A DNA stretch of 54,236 nt from Donghicola eburneus (GCF_900115865.1 NZ_FOXY01000017.1:1-54236); one strand, 5' to 3'; shown: positions 1 to 7,730, counted from the first letter of the stretch. Notes: a model not told the origin generated them from the letters alone. Translations and numbers: made by a program.

Positions 1-660
1 GCTTCATGGACAGCTTCTACGGTCCGATCGGATTTATCACCTCGGTATTGAAGAGGCCGATCAAACATTCGGCGAGTGCATTGTCGTAGGCAGCACCAAC
101 GCTTCCGACAGACAGATCTATGTCTGCATCCGCCGATCAGTCCGTATACTTGATAGACAGATATGGCTAGCCGCGGTCAGGATGGAAAACCAAGCTTTTG
201 TGAGCTGGTGTTTGTCCTTGCCAGATCGCTTGCTCGAATGCGTTGAGAACGAACTGGGTCTTCATTGAAGTCATTGCCCGCCAGCCGACAATTCGCCGCG
301 CAAAGACGTCGATCACAAAAGCCACGCATACAGTGCCTGGCCAAGTGTGCATATAGGCAAAGTCTGACACCCATAGCTGGTTCGGACAGTTCAAGAAGAA
401 GAGACTGTTTACCTTGTCGTCCGGGCACGCTTGCGATGGTGGGCTCATTATTGAGCATCCCAGTGCTACAAGCACAATCGCGAACCGATTGGTCGTGACA
501 ACCTTCTCCCCTCAGACCACACTCCTGACCCCGAAAACCATCATACAAGCTCTCGACAGTACAACGAGCGACGTCTTCACGATCACGACGCAAAACATTC
601 CAAATCTTCCGCGCGCCATAGAGCTTGCGGTTCTCCTACCAGATCGCTTCTATCTTGAGA
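1..660 (-). pseudogene. IS3-family transposase orfB, degenerate
   Basis: Minus-strand translation gives the integrase core in pieces. One frame has KLYGARKIWNVL followed by VARCTVESLYD (about 540-630). Another frame (167-475) has NQLWVSDFAYMHTW, then FVIDVFARRIVGWRA and SLVFHPDRG. The C-terminal SVGSVGAAYDNALAECLIG follows at about 40-105. Stops interrupt it: TAG at 167-169 just after the HPDRG motif, TGA at 137-139, and TAG at 17-19 where the family has Trp in a GPW motif. At least one frameshift near 475 separates the first two pieces. It continues past the window edge and cannot make a functional transposase. Confidence 0.8.
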
Positions 661-689
661 CACAAACAAGCCTCGGACTTTGCCCAGGC

Positions 690-910
690 CAAGGCCCGGG
701 ATGAGTTAGGTCTAGAACCAGGTCGTCTTCGTGCGGCAGAGATTCTTTGTGCCGCAGCCCAGATTCAAGAATTACGCCGAGCTTAATGCTTTGCTCCAAA
801 ACCGCTGCGTGGCGTGGCCAAGGCCAATCCCCAGCTAGACCGCAAGGATCGAATGACTTGGGAGCTGTTCCAAGCGGAGTGCGAGAGCCATTGTCCGTAT
901 GTCGCTACTC
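690..910 (+). pseudogene. IS21-family istA transposase fragment
   Basis: Read in two frames, this piece gives NQVVFVRQRFFVPQPRF followed by KNYAELNALLQNRC, then after a +1/-1 shift near 800 KANPQLDRKDRMTWELFQ and CPYVATLDR. These line up with the region of IS21 IstA proteins that reads VENQV...RFFVP...F..LNAWL..RC...DRTVWE.FE.ER..L.PYV..FDG. A TAG stands where the family has the Glu codon of VENQV. The fragment has neither end of the gene and sits between the two IS3 open reading frames, so it seems to have replaced the start of orfB. The assignment is from remembered family sequence only. Confidence 0.5.
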
Positions 911-917
911 TTGATCG

Positions 918-1286
918 TTAGTCGGCAGGCGATTGCAGCGCAAGCGGCCGAGAGGGGGCTTGAACCGATGGTGCTTCAACTGGCTCACCTAGCTTAGGGA
1001 TATCGTCGGCTTGATGCAGCTCGCGGACCTCTCGTTCCAATTCGCTAAACCGAGCTTTCTTCGCAGCTGTCGCGCGTGGCCCGTCGCGGCCATCGCGTTC
1101 GGCTTGCCGCACCCAAACGCGAAGACTGTTCGGCGAACAGCCCAGTTTCTCTGCGATCGAAGCGAGCGCCGCAAACTCCGGGCTATACTCATCGCGGTGC
1201 TCCATCGCCAACCGAACCGCGCGTTTGCGAAATTCGGGTAAGTATGGCTTCGAGCTTCTTTGTTTTCTGTTCTCCATAACAGGCAA
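918..1286 (-). pseudogene. IS3-family transposase orfA, C-terminally scrambled
   Basis: This is the helix-turn-helix protein that binds the ends of IS3-type elements. Residues 11-70 (YLPEFRKRAVRLAMEHRDE, then SIAEKLGCSPNSLRVWVRQ) are a good match to orfA of the IS3 group that starts MEN(K/R)K. The match runs through the leucine-rich LEREVRELHQADDI up to about residue 96 (position ~999). The remaining 26 residues are unrelated and Pro-rich, where the family would read roughly LRKASAYFA. The tail has therefore been replaced or frameshifted, probably by the event that brought in the IS21 fragment. The start is the ATG of MPVMEN or MEN three codons later. Confidence 0.7.
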
Positions 1287-1328
1287 TGCTCCGAGAATTT
1301 AGCCCTCCCGTAAAGTTCGGGCGGTTCA

Positions 1329-1671
1329 CTGCTTGTAGAGGGAGCATTCACTACCGAAGAACTCTGCGACAACATCAGCTTCGATTACATGTAAGCGGTA
1401 GGAACCGCGCATTGCGAGAGCAAGATCTTCTCTAGAAGACGTGCGGTTTTTTATTGACCCCCGCATTCGCTCTGAGAGGTCTGCTTAGTAAAGCCGTAAG
1501 CTTTTCTCCTCTGAAGCGTGTGCCTTTGCATCTATTGCGAGGTTTAGAAGCGCGCCAAAGGTCACCAGCCAAGTTGATCGCGAGATTGTTCGGTGAGGCT
1601 GCGTCAGCATGAAGAACCAAAACAGCCCACGCAAGCGAGGGCCGAGAAAGTCGCTCGACCCCCGAGGCAGC
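1329..1671. other. Intergenic stretch with a hairpin and T-run
   Basis: I see no gene here. On the plus strand GCGGT-AGGA-ACCGC (1395-1408) forms one small hairpin. The same AACCGC (1403-1408) can instead pair with GCGGTT (1443-1448), enclosing a second hairpin TCTTC-TCTA-GAAGA (1426-1439). Six T residues follow (1447-1452). The arrangement looks like an intrinsic terminator or the 3' end of a small RNA, but no plus-strand gene precedes it except the transposon debris. The rest has higher AT and no reading frame resembling a known protein. Confidence 0.4.
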
Positions 1672-2088
1672 CTAGGCTGCAGCTGCTTTTTGTGCATCAA
1701 TCATGACGCCAGCGAGGACGCCATAGGTTTCGGCCCATGCCTCCTTTACTTCGGGTGTGAAATCGTCACCGAGGCCTTTGCCAAGGGTGAAGAGCAGGGC
1801 CTCGCCAACGTAACCGTAGTGTTCGGGCGTGACTTCGTAGCCGTTATGACGACGGCCTAGGTCTTGGACTGCGGGCAGGATTTCGTCCAGCTTGGTCAGG
1901 CCGTTCACGGCGATGGCCAGCATCTGCATCAGTTTTTTCTTCTGCTCCGACATGTCATCGGGAAAGAGCGGACGTACTTGGGGGGCAAGTTCGAAGAGTT
2001 TGTCATAGAAGATGTCGGCTGCGGGACCAGCGATTGGCGCCACTTTTTTAAAGCTGTCTTGCACGAGGGTGATTTTCTCGGGGGTCAT
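1672..2088 (-). CDS. Single-domain bacterial hemoglobin
   Basis: A 138-residue globin of the Vitreoscilla hemoglobin/flavohemoglobin-head type. It binds oxygen and nitric oxide and may take part in NO dioxygenation with an outside reductase. Visible features are FYDKLFELAPQVRPLF (residues 27-42, with the B10 Tyr position), the segment ending in EHYGYVGEALL whose His at about residue 90 is the proximal heme ligand, and the C-terminal AWAETYGVLAGVMI. The flavin reductase domain of flavohemoglobin is absent. The start at 2088 is chosen because AAGGA lies nine bases ahead; an ATG at 2097 would leave no room for it. It is the last gene of the operon, five bases after the cytochrome c gene, and the NsrR-like regulator upstream fits a role in NO defence. 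Confidence 0.88.
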   Translation of the reverse strand: MTPEKITLVQDSFKKVAPIAGPAADIFYDKLFELAPQVRPLFPDDMSEQKKKLMQMLAIAVNGLTKLDEILPAVQDLGRRHNGYEVTPEHYGYVGEALLFTLGKGLGDDFTPEVKEAWAETYGVLAGVMIDAQKAAAA

Positions 2089-2093
2089 GTCTC

Positions 2094-2537
2094 TCATTCC
2101 TTGTTGTGTTCGATGAAGGCCAGTGCCTCGGCCTCGCCGCCGCTCGCCCAAACCATAAAGGTCACGGCTGCAGCGATCTCTGCGTCGCTTAGGTCGCGGT
2201 TGCCGCCACGGGCCGGCATTTCGGTGTAGGTTTTGCCCACAAAGCCTTGGGTGGCGTGGTCAATCAGAGTGGGCAGCCCCTGAGCGATGCGGGGCTGCCA
2301 TTTCTTGGTTGCGGTGATCTTGGGCGCTCCGGTGGCTTTGTTGCCGCCGTGGCAGGCCATGCAGGTGCCCTCCCAGACTCCTTTGCCCTGAACCAGTGTT
2401 GGGGCGTCTGGTTCGGGCAGCCGGTCGGCAGTGACGAAGCCGTCCAGCCCACGGGTGGACAAAACGTCAGAAAGTGTCACTTCAGCCGCTGCAGGGGCAC
2501 CCGCAAGGAGCGCCGCGCAGATTACCGCACGCCGCAT
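2094..2537 (-). CDS. Class I monoheme cytochrome c (c5 type)
   Basis: A 147-residue exported cytochrome. It begins with a cleavable signal peptide (MRRAVICAALLAGAPAAAE), has one heme site CMACH at about residues 59-63, and the c5-like distal region MPARGGNRDLSDAEIAAAV, whose Met is the likely sixth ligand. It should be a soluble or loosely bound periplasmic electron carrier. The start at 2537 follows GGAG by seven bases and lies only four bases after the stop of the DUF3365 gene, so the two are probably translated together. In context it may carry electrons to or from the 11-heme cytochrome. The partner is inferred, not seen. Confidence 0.85.
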   Translation of the reverse strand: MRRAVICAALLAGAPAAAEVTLSDVLSTRGLDGFVTADRLPEPDAPTLVQGKGVWEGTCMACHGGNKATGAPKITATKKWQPRIAQGLPTLIDHATQGFVGKTYTEMPARGGNRDLSDAEIAAAVTFMVWASGGEAEALAFIEHNKE

Positions 2538-2541
2538 CAGA

Positions 2542-3111
2542 TCACTCCACAGGGATGCGGATAACCACACCGCCCATCACGTCACCGCCTTCGAAGTCGG
2601 TTTTGGGCGAGTCCTTGTGATCGTTGTGGCAAGAGGTGCACGCCTCGGCCACCGCAACGTCGGCGTAAAACGCGGTAAAGTAGTTCTGACCGCCAAGCTC
2701 TTCCTCTCCATAGAAATTCTCGCCGGGGTTATCGACGAGGTACTGAAGCCCCTCTTTTTCGAGGTCGGTTGCTGGAGCGTTCTGCTTGTTGATCGGCCAG
2801 AGCGACAACAGCGAGTACGAGAAAGCATCGGTTTCTTCGGCCACCATCTCCGCGCCAAAGCGGAACATCTGTGCGGGCAGAACCAGCGCTTTTTCATCTT
2901 CGAAGTGCTCGGAGGCGGTGATGACTTTTTCTTTGACCGCCAGTCGGTTGACGATCATGCGGGTGTAGACCGTGCGGTCCGAGGACATAACAAGATGCAG
3001 CAGATCCGCGACTTCTTGCTCTTCCATTTCAGCGTGGACGGCAGTGGCTCCGCTGAACGCCATTGCGCCGCAGAGAAGGACTGCTTTGATTTTTGTTCCG
3101 TAGCTGGTCAT
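2542..3111 (-). CDS. DUF3365 (Tll0287-like) heme c protein
   Basis: A 189-residue exported protein with signal peptide MTSYGTKIKAVLLCGAMAFSGATAVHA (about 1-27), a mostly helical body, and one heme c motif CTSCH near residue 158, followed by KTDFEGGDVMGGVVIRIPV. The spacing and C-terminal glycine-rich strand are those of the DUF3365/Tll0287 family, whose members bind heme c in a PAS-like fold and often form sensor domains or stand-alone periplasmic heme proteins. Here it stands alone, without a kinase or cyclase domain. It lies between the 11-heme cytochrome and the small cytochrome c. A ligand-sensing or electron-carrying role is possible; the sequence does not decide. Confidence 0.75.
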   Translation of the reverse strand: MTSYGTKIKAVLLCGAMAFSGATAVHAEMEEQEVADLLHLVMSSDRTVYTRMIVNRLAVKEKVITASEHFEDEKALVLPAQMFRFGAEMVAEETDAFSYSLLSLWPINKQNAPATDLEKEGLQYLVDNPGENFYGEEELGGQNYFTAFYADVAVAEACTSCHNDHKDSPKTDFEGGDVMGGVVIRIPVE

Positions 3112-3166
3112 AACTATCTCTCCTGTTGGATTATGATTTGGCAGGGGTTTGCGTGGGACCGTGCGT

Positions 3167-4633
3167 TCATTGGTTGGCGCCTTGGTCGGACGGTTCTACG
3201 CGGCTTGTCGCCCAATCGATGCTTTCGATGTGGCGGGATGGTTGGCCCTTGAAGTTGTTTGCGATCAGCGCTGGATCAGCGAGCGCATCAATCGCAAAGC
3301 CCAATCCATGACAGTCTAGACAGACAGAGCGGATCATCTTCTCGTTCGGGCGAAGGTTGTCGTTCTGGTTGTGGTTGGTGACGGCAAAGCCTTTTTTCTC
3401 GGACTGCGGCATGTGGCAGGTCGCGCAGGTCACGCCGGTGCCTGCTAGGGCATTGCCAGTGGTTTCCGCCTGCCAGAGGGCAAAGTGCGGGCTTTCCTCA
3501 TAGCTCTGGCTGTGATCGTCATTGTGGCAGCTAAGGCAGGCTGTGACAGCGGTTTGCTGCGGCTCTTCCTTGTGCGGCGAATGGCACGAGGTGCAGGTCA
3601 TTCCTTGACCATGAGCGTCATCCGACAAATCGACCAAGGCTTCGTCCGTGCTCATCATCGGCGGCGGGGCGGGGTCGTTCAGATAGGCGTTGAGCGCGGT
3701 CACCAAGCCTTCGGGGGCATCTTTCCAGCCGAGAGATTTCAGCTGTTTGCCCGCGTCCCGAGGCTTCGAGATTTTCGAGTGCTGGCGCATCCCGTGACGG
3801 CCCAAGGAGAAGCTCTTGGCGGCGGGCTTGTGACAGTCCGAACAAATGCCCTCTTCGGGGTGGTCGTTCCACGCTTGCTCTTCGGGGGCGTGACAGCTGG
3901 TGCAGGTCACATCCGCCGCAGCGTGGGCGGTGCCCGCCCAATCGTGAGCGATTTCGTCGTCCTGAACCGGCGCATCGAGCGAGGCCAAATAGGTCTCAAT
4001 CTCTTCCGTGCTGCTGGCGCGGGGCAATTGGGGCAGGGCGGCAGCGGCGACCACGGGTTCGTCCATCAGCCACGGTGCGCCTGCATGTTTCACAAGGAAA
4101 TCCTCATAAAGCGCGCGGTTGTCATGGTAGTTGTGGCAGCCCGAAGAGGCACAGGTGTCAAAGGTCAGGTTCGCGTGGCTCTCGCGGTCCTTGCGAATGT
4201 CCTGATCGCCTTCGGAATGACAGGCCACGCAGTAGTCGCCTTGCAGGGTCACCATCATCGGCAGGGTGATTTCCGGCTGGTGCTCGGAATGGCAGGACGT
4301 ACAGAACCGCCCGTCGATCTTTTCCCAGTAGCTGGCCATCCGCGGATTGGTGAATTTCTTTTTCGGGTGGCTGTCGTCGGCCTCTTTCAACTCGTCTTTG
4401 TGGCAAGTCGTGCAGGTCTTGTTGATGTCCTTTTTGATCGCGGCCTGACTGTCGAACGGGTCCGAAGTGTGGCAGGTTTCGCAGGCGATCTCGAGTTGGT
4501 GGTGAGCTCCAGCCGTCTGACCGGGCAGCAAGACCGTCCGGTCGCCGCCGATATAGAGCGCCGCGAAAACCGCGCCTGCGCCGACAAAGGTCAGCAGGCT
4601 CCAGAGCATCCAAAGAAGGGCGTTGCGTGACAT
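3167..4633 (-). CDS. Membrane-anchored 11-heme cytochrome c
   Basis: A 488-residue protein with an N-terminal membrane anchor (residues 5-30) and a large periplasmic part. Ten CXXCH heme motifs start at Cys 51, 74, 111, 135, 244, 264, 347, 366, 403 and 438, and one CX4CH motif (CASSGCH) starts at Cys 161. The first half loosely resembles cytochrome c3/NapC-NrfH-like multiheme proteins. The second half has HFALWQAETTGNALAG and CATCHMPQSEKKGF. I see no CXXCK active-site heme of NrfA type. The stop of the membrane flavoprotein gene lies 12 bases ahead, so the two are very likely co-transcribed. A plausible job is receiving electrons from that protein's b hemes and reducing a nitrogen compound. 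The substrate is unknown. Confidence 0.8.
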   Translation of the reverse strand: MSRNALLWMLWSLLTFVGAGAVFAALYIGGDRTVLLPGQTAGAHHQLEIACETCHTSDPFDSQAAIKKDINKTCTTCHKDELKEADDSHPKKKFTNPRMASYWEKIDGRFCTSCHSEHQPEITLPMMVTLQGDYCVACHSEGDQDIRKDRESHANLTFDTCASSGCHNYHDNRALYEDFLVKHAGAPWLMDEPVVAAAALPQLPRASSTEEIETYLASLDAPVQDDEIAHDWAGTAHAAADVTCTSCHAPEEQAWNDHPEEGICSDCHKPAAKSFSLGRHGMRQHSKISKPRDAGKQLKSLGWKDAPEGLVTALNAYLNDPAPPPMMSTDEALVDLSDDAHGQGMTCTSCHSPHKEEPQQTAVTACLSCHNDDHSQSYEESPHFALWQAETTGNALAGTGVTCATCHMPQSEKKGFAVTNHNQNDNLRPNEKMIRSVCLDCHGLGFAIDALADPALIANNFKGQPSRHIESIDWATSRVEPSDQGANQ

Positions 4634-4645
4634 CTGTTGCCCTCC

Positions 4646-6637
4646 TTAGAACGCGTAACTTGTTAAAACATGGGCGAGGATCAGCAGCGGCAGCGGCCAG
4701 ATCATCACGATATGGGCCCAATTGGGCCAGCGGCGGGCGGGTTTGCGAGCGGTGCCGATGCGGCGCGCGCGCAACTCGTGGTCGCCGCCTGTTGCCAGAC
4801 CGGCTGCCGCGCCAAACACCAGCGTCGCGGCAAAGCTGACAAAGAGCATGAGGTTCAGGTTGTCCCCCGGTCGTAGGCCGGTGTGCACGATTAGTCCAAT
4901 CGCGGCCAAGGCACCAATCCCCAGATGGATCAAACGCCAGCCGTCATAGGATCCAAGCTTATCTATAAAACGCAGACGCTTGCGAAGGCCGATCGCAATC
5001 GCGGCCAACGTGAGCCCCAGCAGGATGAAGCCCGTCCACTGCCGCACGATATTGTCGCGCCACAACCAAACGCGCAGGCTCTCAGCGTCGAAATTGCTGG
5101 GGTAAGGAATGCGCGGTACAAGCGCGACGGTCAAAGCAGCTAATGCGGCCAGTGCGGACAAAACCAGAATGGGGCGATACCAGCGAACGGGCTTGGGGGC
5201 TGCGCCGCTGTTCACCATCTCGTCCAGAAGGGGAACGCAGGTTCCGCAGACCGTGCCAGCACCGGTCGCCGCGCTCAGCGCTTCGGGGGTCTTGGCCCCG
5301 CCCGCCATCGCGTCTCTTAGCCGCCCGCAGGTCACACCGGTGCAGTTGCACACAGTGGCGGCATTCGGCATTTGCGAGATGTCGCCGTCCTCTTCAACCC
5401 AGAGCGACCCGCCGCGCAGGAAACGGCCCACCATCCACGGAAAAATCAACGCTTCGTTCTGAATGGCACTTTGTACGCGACTGGCCTGAGGCCAACTGCC
5501 CACGGCAATGGCCCCGACCAAACGTCCCCCGCGTAGGAAAATTCGGCGATATCCAGTGTCGTCGCGCCAAGTATGGCTGCGGACGTCCGGCGCGACTTCT
5601 AGTTGCTCGACCTGACCGACAGAAAATACGTCTGCGCCGATGACTTTTAGCTTGGTGGTGGGTGTTGAGCCTTGGTAGCGACCATGCTCCCCCAGAATGT
5701 CAGCAACTGCCGCATCAGCTTGTTCATAGCCCGGTCCGACCAGACCATGCACGACGCCGTTGTGTTCGGCACATTCACCAATCGCGTAGATGTCCGGATC
5801 CGAGGTCCGCATTGCATCATCAACGGTGATGCCACGGCTAAAGCTCAGCTCGGCGGTGCGCGCCAGATCAGTTCGGGCGCGGACGCCAGTGCAGATGATG
5901 ACGGTATCACATGGCAGGACTGTTCCATCCGCAAGGCGCACCGACTCGACCCGATGCTCGCCTTCGATCGCTTTGACAGCAACGCTGGCTCACAGCGTGA
6001 CGCCAAGCTCTAGAATTTTCTCGGCCAACAGCGCGCCGCCCTCTTCATCAAGCTGACGGGGCATGAGCCGGTTTTCGTGCTCGACTACGGTGACTTGGGC
6101 CTGCCGCTGCTGCATGCCGCGTGCGGCCTCAAGGCCCAAGAGACCACCACCGATCACAACGACGCGCCGGGCGCTGATACTCCGCGCCATCAGGGCCGAC
6201 GCGTCCTCGGCCGAGCGGAATGTGAATACACCGGGCAGATCGCGTCCCGGGACCCCGGGGATAAAGGCCCGCGAGCCCGTCGCGATAATCAGTTTTTCAT
6301 ATGGCCAGATTTGCCCGTCGGCGGTCGTCACAAAACGTTGCGCACGGTCGATGGATTTCGCACGCATTCCGGTGAGGAGACGCAAATCCTGTTCGGGGTC
6401 ATCAAATCCGGGAGTGACAATCTCACCGAACTGCACCGCGCCCGCAAGAAGAGGCGTAAGCTTGACGCGATTGTAAGGCTCGAACCGTTCTGTCGATAGA
6501 ACTGTCACTGCGAGCCCGCGTTTCGCCAAAAGCGTCGCGGCGCGCGCACCCACTGGGCCGCCTCCGATCACCACAATACGGGAGCGAGCGGACTCAATTA
6601 GAGGGTGTTCTTCGGTGAGGGCTGGCTGTGCTGGCAT
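4646..6637 (-). pseudogene. NirB-like flavoprotein fused to BFD [2Fe-2S] and a diheme-b membrane domain, one in-frame TGA
   Basis: Two same-frame reading frames (5990-6637 and 4646-5941) form one 663-residue protein split by TGA at 5990-5992. Residues 20-330 are an FAD/NAD(P)H oxidoreductase of NirB/nitrite-reductase-large-subunit type (VVIGGGPVGARAA, second nucleotide site VVVIGGGLLGLEAARGM, later IYAIGECAEH). Next is a BFD-like [2Fe-2S] domain with Cys 430, 432, 464 and 467. Then come about five membrane helices. Two helices each carry a pair of His 14 residues apart (571/585 and 642/656), the pattern of two stacked b hemes. The siroheme part of NirB is missing. The TGA stands where the family has Gly in L-G-A, so GGA to TGA is the simple explanation. 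It is the first gene of the operon. Confidence 0.75.
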
Positions 6638-6964
6638 TTCACTCGCAAGGGTTTGGTCGTGGAAGTTCCACGCCGCTTCGTGCGCCCATAAGGCGCAGGG
6701 AAATCAACATAAATTCGGGACGAACGTTGTCTCGGAAGCGGCCAACCTCGTTGTCAGCACATTCTTGATGCTACATCAGGTTGAACAAACGAGAACCTTT
6801 TTCTGTACTGCAGCTGAATAAGAGGCATCGCACGGGGGCCTCCGGGCCGCCTTGGTGAATTTCTATACATTCATTTTGGGTGAATGATTAAATCTGGTGC
6901 GGTGTGTGAATGGTGGCCGGCTGCTGAAGTGCGAGTACGGCCCGAATCCAGATGGCTCCGCGGA
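6638..6964. promoter_or_regulatory. Control region between nsrR-like gene and the heme operon
   Basis: No gene is seen in these 327 bases. Two palindromes stand out. TGATG-CTA-CATCA lies at 6766-6778. It resembles an FNR/Dnr site but has one base too many between the half-sites. CATTCA-N7-TGAATG lies at 6868-6886 within an AT-rich patch. The operon starting at 6637 must be transcribed from here toward lower coordinates, so both lie in a suitable place for an NO-responsive operator. Which one, if either, is bound by the NsrR-like protein cannot be told from the sequence. Confidence 0.45.
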
Positions 6965-7393
6965 TCACTCGCCGCCTGTCAGCGACAATATATCGATCGC
7001 TTTGGGGTTCCGCGCGATCACTTGCTCAACCGTGTAGTTGTCCAGCACTCGAAAGAAGGCTTGCTTCGCCTCTGACATGATGCAGATCAGCCCGCATTCA
7101 GGCGCAAGAATACAGGACGAGCAATCGACCAAAGCTTGGCCGCCCTCCGTATGACGTACAATTTGTCCCACGGTCAGCTCCGATGGCGAAATGGCAAGCC
7201 TAATGCCGCCAGTGCGTCCTCGCACAGACTCAAAGAAGCCTGCGCCAACCAGATCAGTGGTGAGCTTCATGATATTTCCTTGCGGCAGGCCATACACTTT
7301 GACGATCTCCGAAATCTGCACCAAGCGCGCTTGATTGATCGCAAGGTAGAGGCTGACCCTTAGGGCATAATCCGAATAGCGCGTAAGTTTCAT
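6965..7393 (-). CDS. nsrR: Rrf2-family regulator, NsrR-like nitric-oxide sensor
   Basis: A 142-residue winged-helix protein. Residues 1-60 are the Rrf2 DNA-binding part (MKLTRYSDYALRVSLYLA, then GLPQGNIMKLTTDLVGAGF and SVRGRTGGIRLA). The cluster-binding segment VDCSSCILAPECGLICIM has Cys 91, 94, 100 and 104. With the following FRVLDNYTVEQVI this is much closer to NsrR than to IscR or RirA. NsrR proteins hold an Fe-S cluster that NO destroys, which relieves repression. It points the same way as the heme operon that starts 327 bases downstream, and that operon ends in a hemoglobin gene, a common NsrR target. Target assignment is inference. Confidence 0.8.
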   Translation of the reverse strand: MKLTRYSDYALRVSLYLAINQARLVQISEIVKVYGLPQGNIMKLTTDLVGAGFFESVRGRTGGIRLAISPSELTVGQIVRHTEGGQALVDCSSCILAPECGLICIMSEAKQAFFRVLDNYTVEQVIARNPKAIDILSLTGGE

Positions 7394-7655
7394 CGACTTT
7401 ACATCCTGAGCCGTCTGCTAACCGGTCTCTTCGGCTGTGTCGTGATGGCCAGAAGGGACTCTGTCGCTTGCTTGGCACAGAACAGATTTGGAAACAAAGG
7501 TGTATGCGTTCAGGTTAGTGGTACGCTGCGATATCCACTGAAGACGGCTAAACTTTTCGCTTGGGTATGAGGTGTTGGAGCGCCAGGACGGCACTAACGG
7601 CGCGCTGGCTGACCTAAGCAGGTACACCAGAATTACTTGTTTTTTGGGGTAAATG

Positions 7656-7730
7656 TGGCTGGGGTGGTAGGATTCGAACCTACGGTGCGCGGTACCAAAA
7701 ACCGGTGCCTTACCACTTGGCTACACCCCA
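7656..7730 (-). tRNA. tRNA-Gln (UUG anticodon)
   Basis: The minus strand folds as a full cloverleaf. The acceptor stem starts UGGGGUG at 7730 and pairs with the CACCCCA end. The D arm contains AGCCAAGUGGUAAGGC, the anticodon loop UUUUGGU gives UUG, and the T arm is GGUUCGAAUCC. The CCA end is encoded (7656-7658). The 75-base length includes CCA. The 262 bases between this gene and the nsrR start hold nothing I recognise. Confidence 0.95.

Larger units (their letters stand above)
1..1328. mobile_element. Composite remnant of an IS3-family element with an IS21 fragment inside
   Basis: The stretch holds pieces of two transposon families. On the minus strand orfA (918-1286) and the DDE integrase part of orfB (about 1-660) match the IS3 family type whose orfA begins near a MENKK-like start. 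The first ~200 bases of orfB are missing, and at that place a plus-strand fragment resembling IS21 istA (about 690-910) is found. The probable outer end of the IS3 element is TGAACCGCCCG, read on the minus strand at 1318-1328. Several stop codons and frameshifts show that neither element is active. The left end lies outside the window. Confidence 0.75.

Noticed and set aside
800-910. Possible Cas9 fragment (MTWELFQAECESHCPYV resembles the stretch before the HNH domain)
   Set aside because: Adding the next-frame part upstream (RQRFFVPQPRF, AELNALLQNRC) gives a consistent match to IS21 IstA, which also explains DRKDRMTWELFQ and CPYVATLD. No CRISPR repeats or other cas genes are near.
3485-4630. 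Long plus-strand reading frame of 381 codons opposite the 11-heme cytochrome
   Set aside because: It is the complement of a gene with eleven clear heme motifs; its own translation has no recognisable domain. Similar antisense frames opposite the nrdJ, dehydrogenase and dnaE genes were rejected for the same reason.
5990-5992. TGA read as selenocysteine
   Set aside because: The position is a structural Gly in the family, not a redox site. The small CAGC-GTT-GCTG hairpin begins only two bases after TGA, too close for a bacterial SECIS element.
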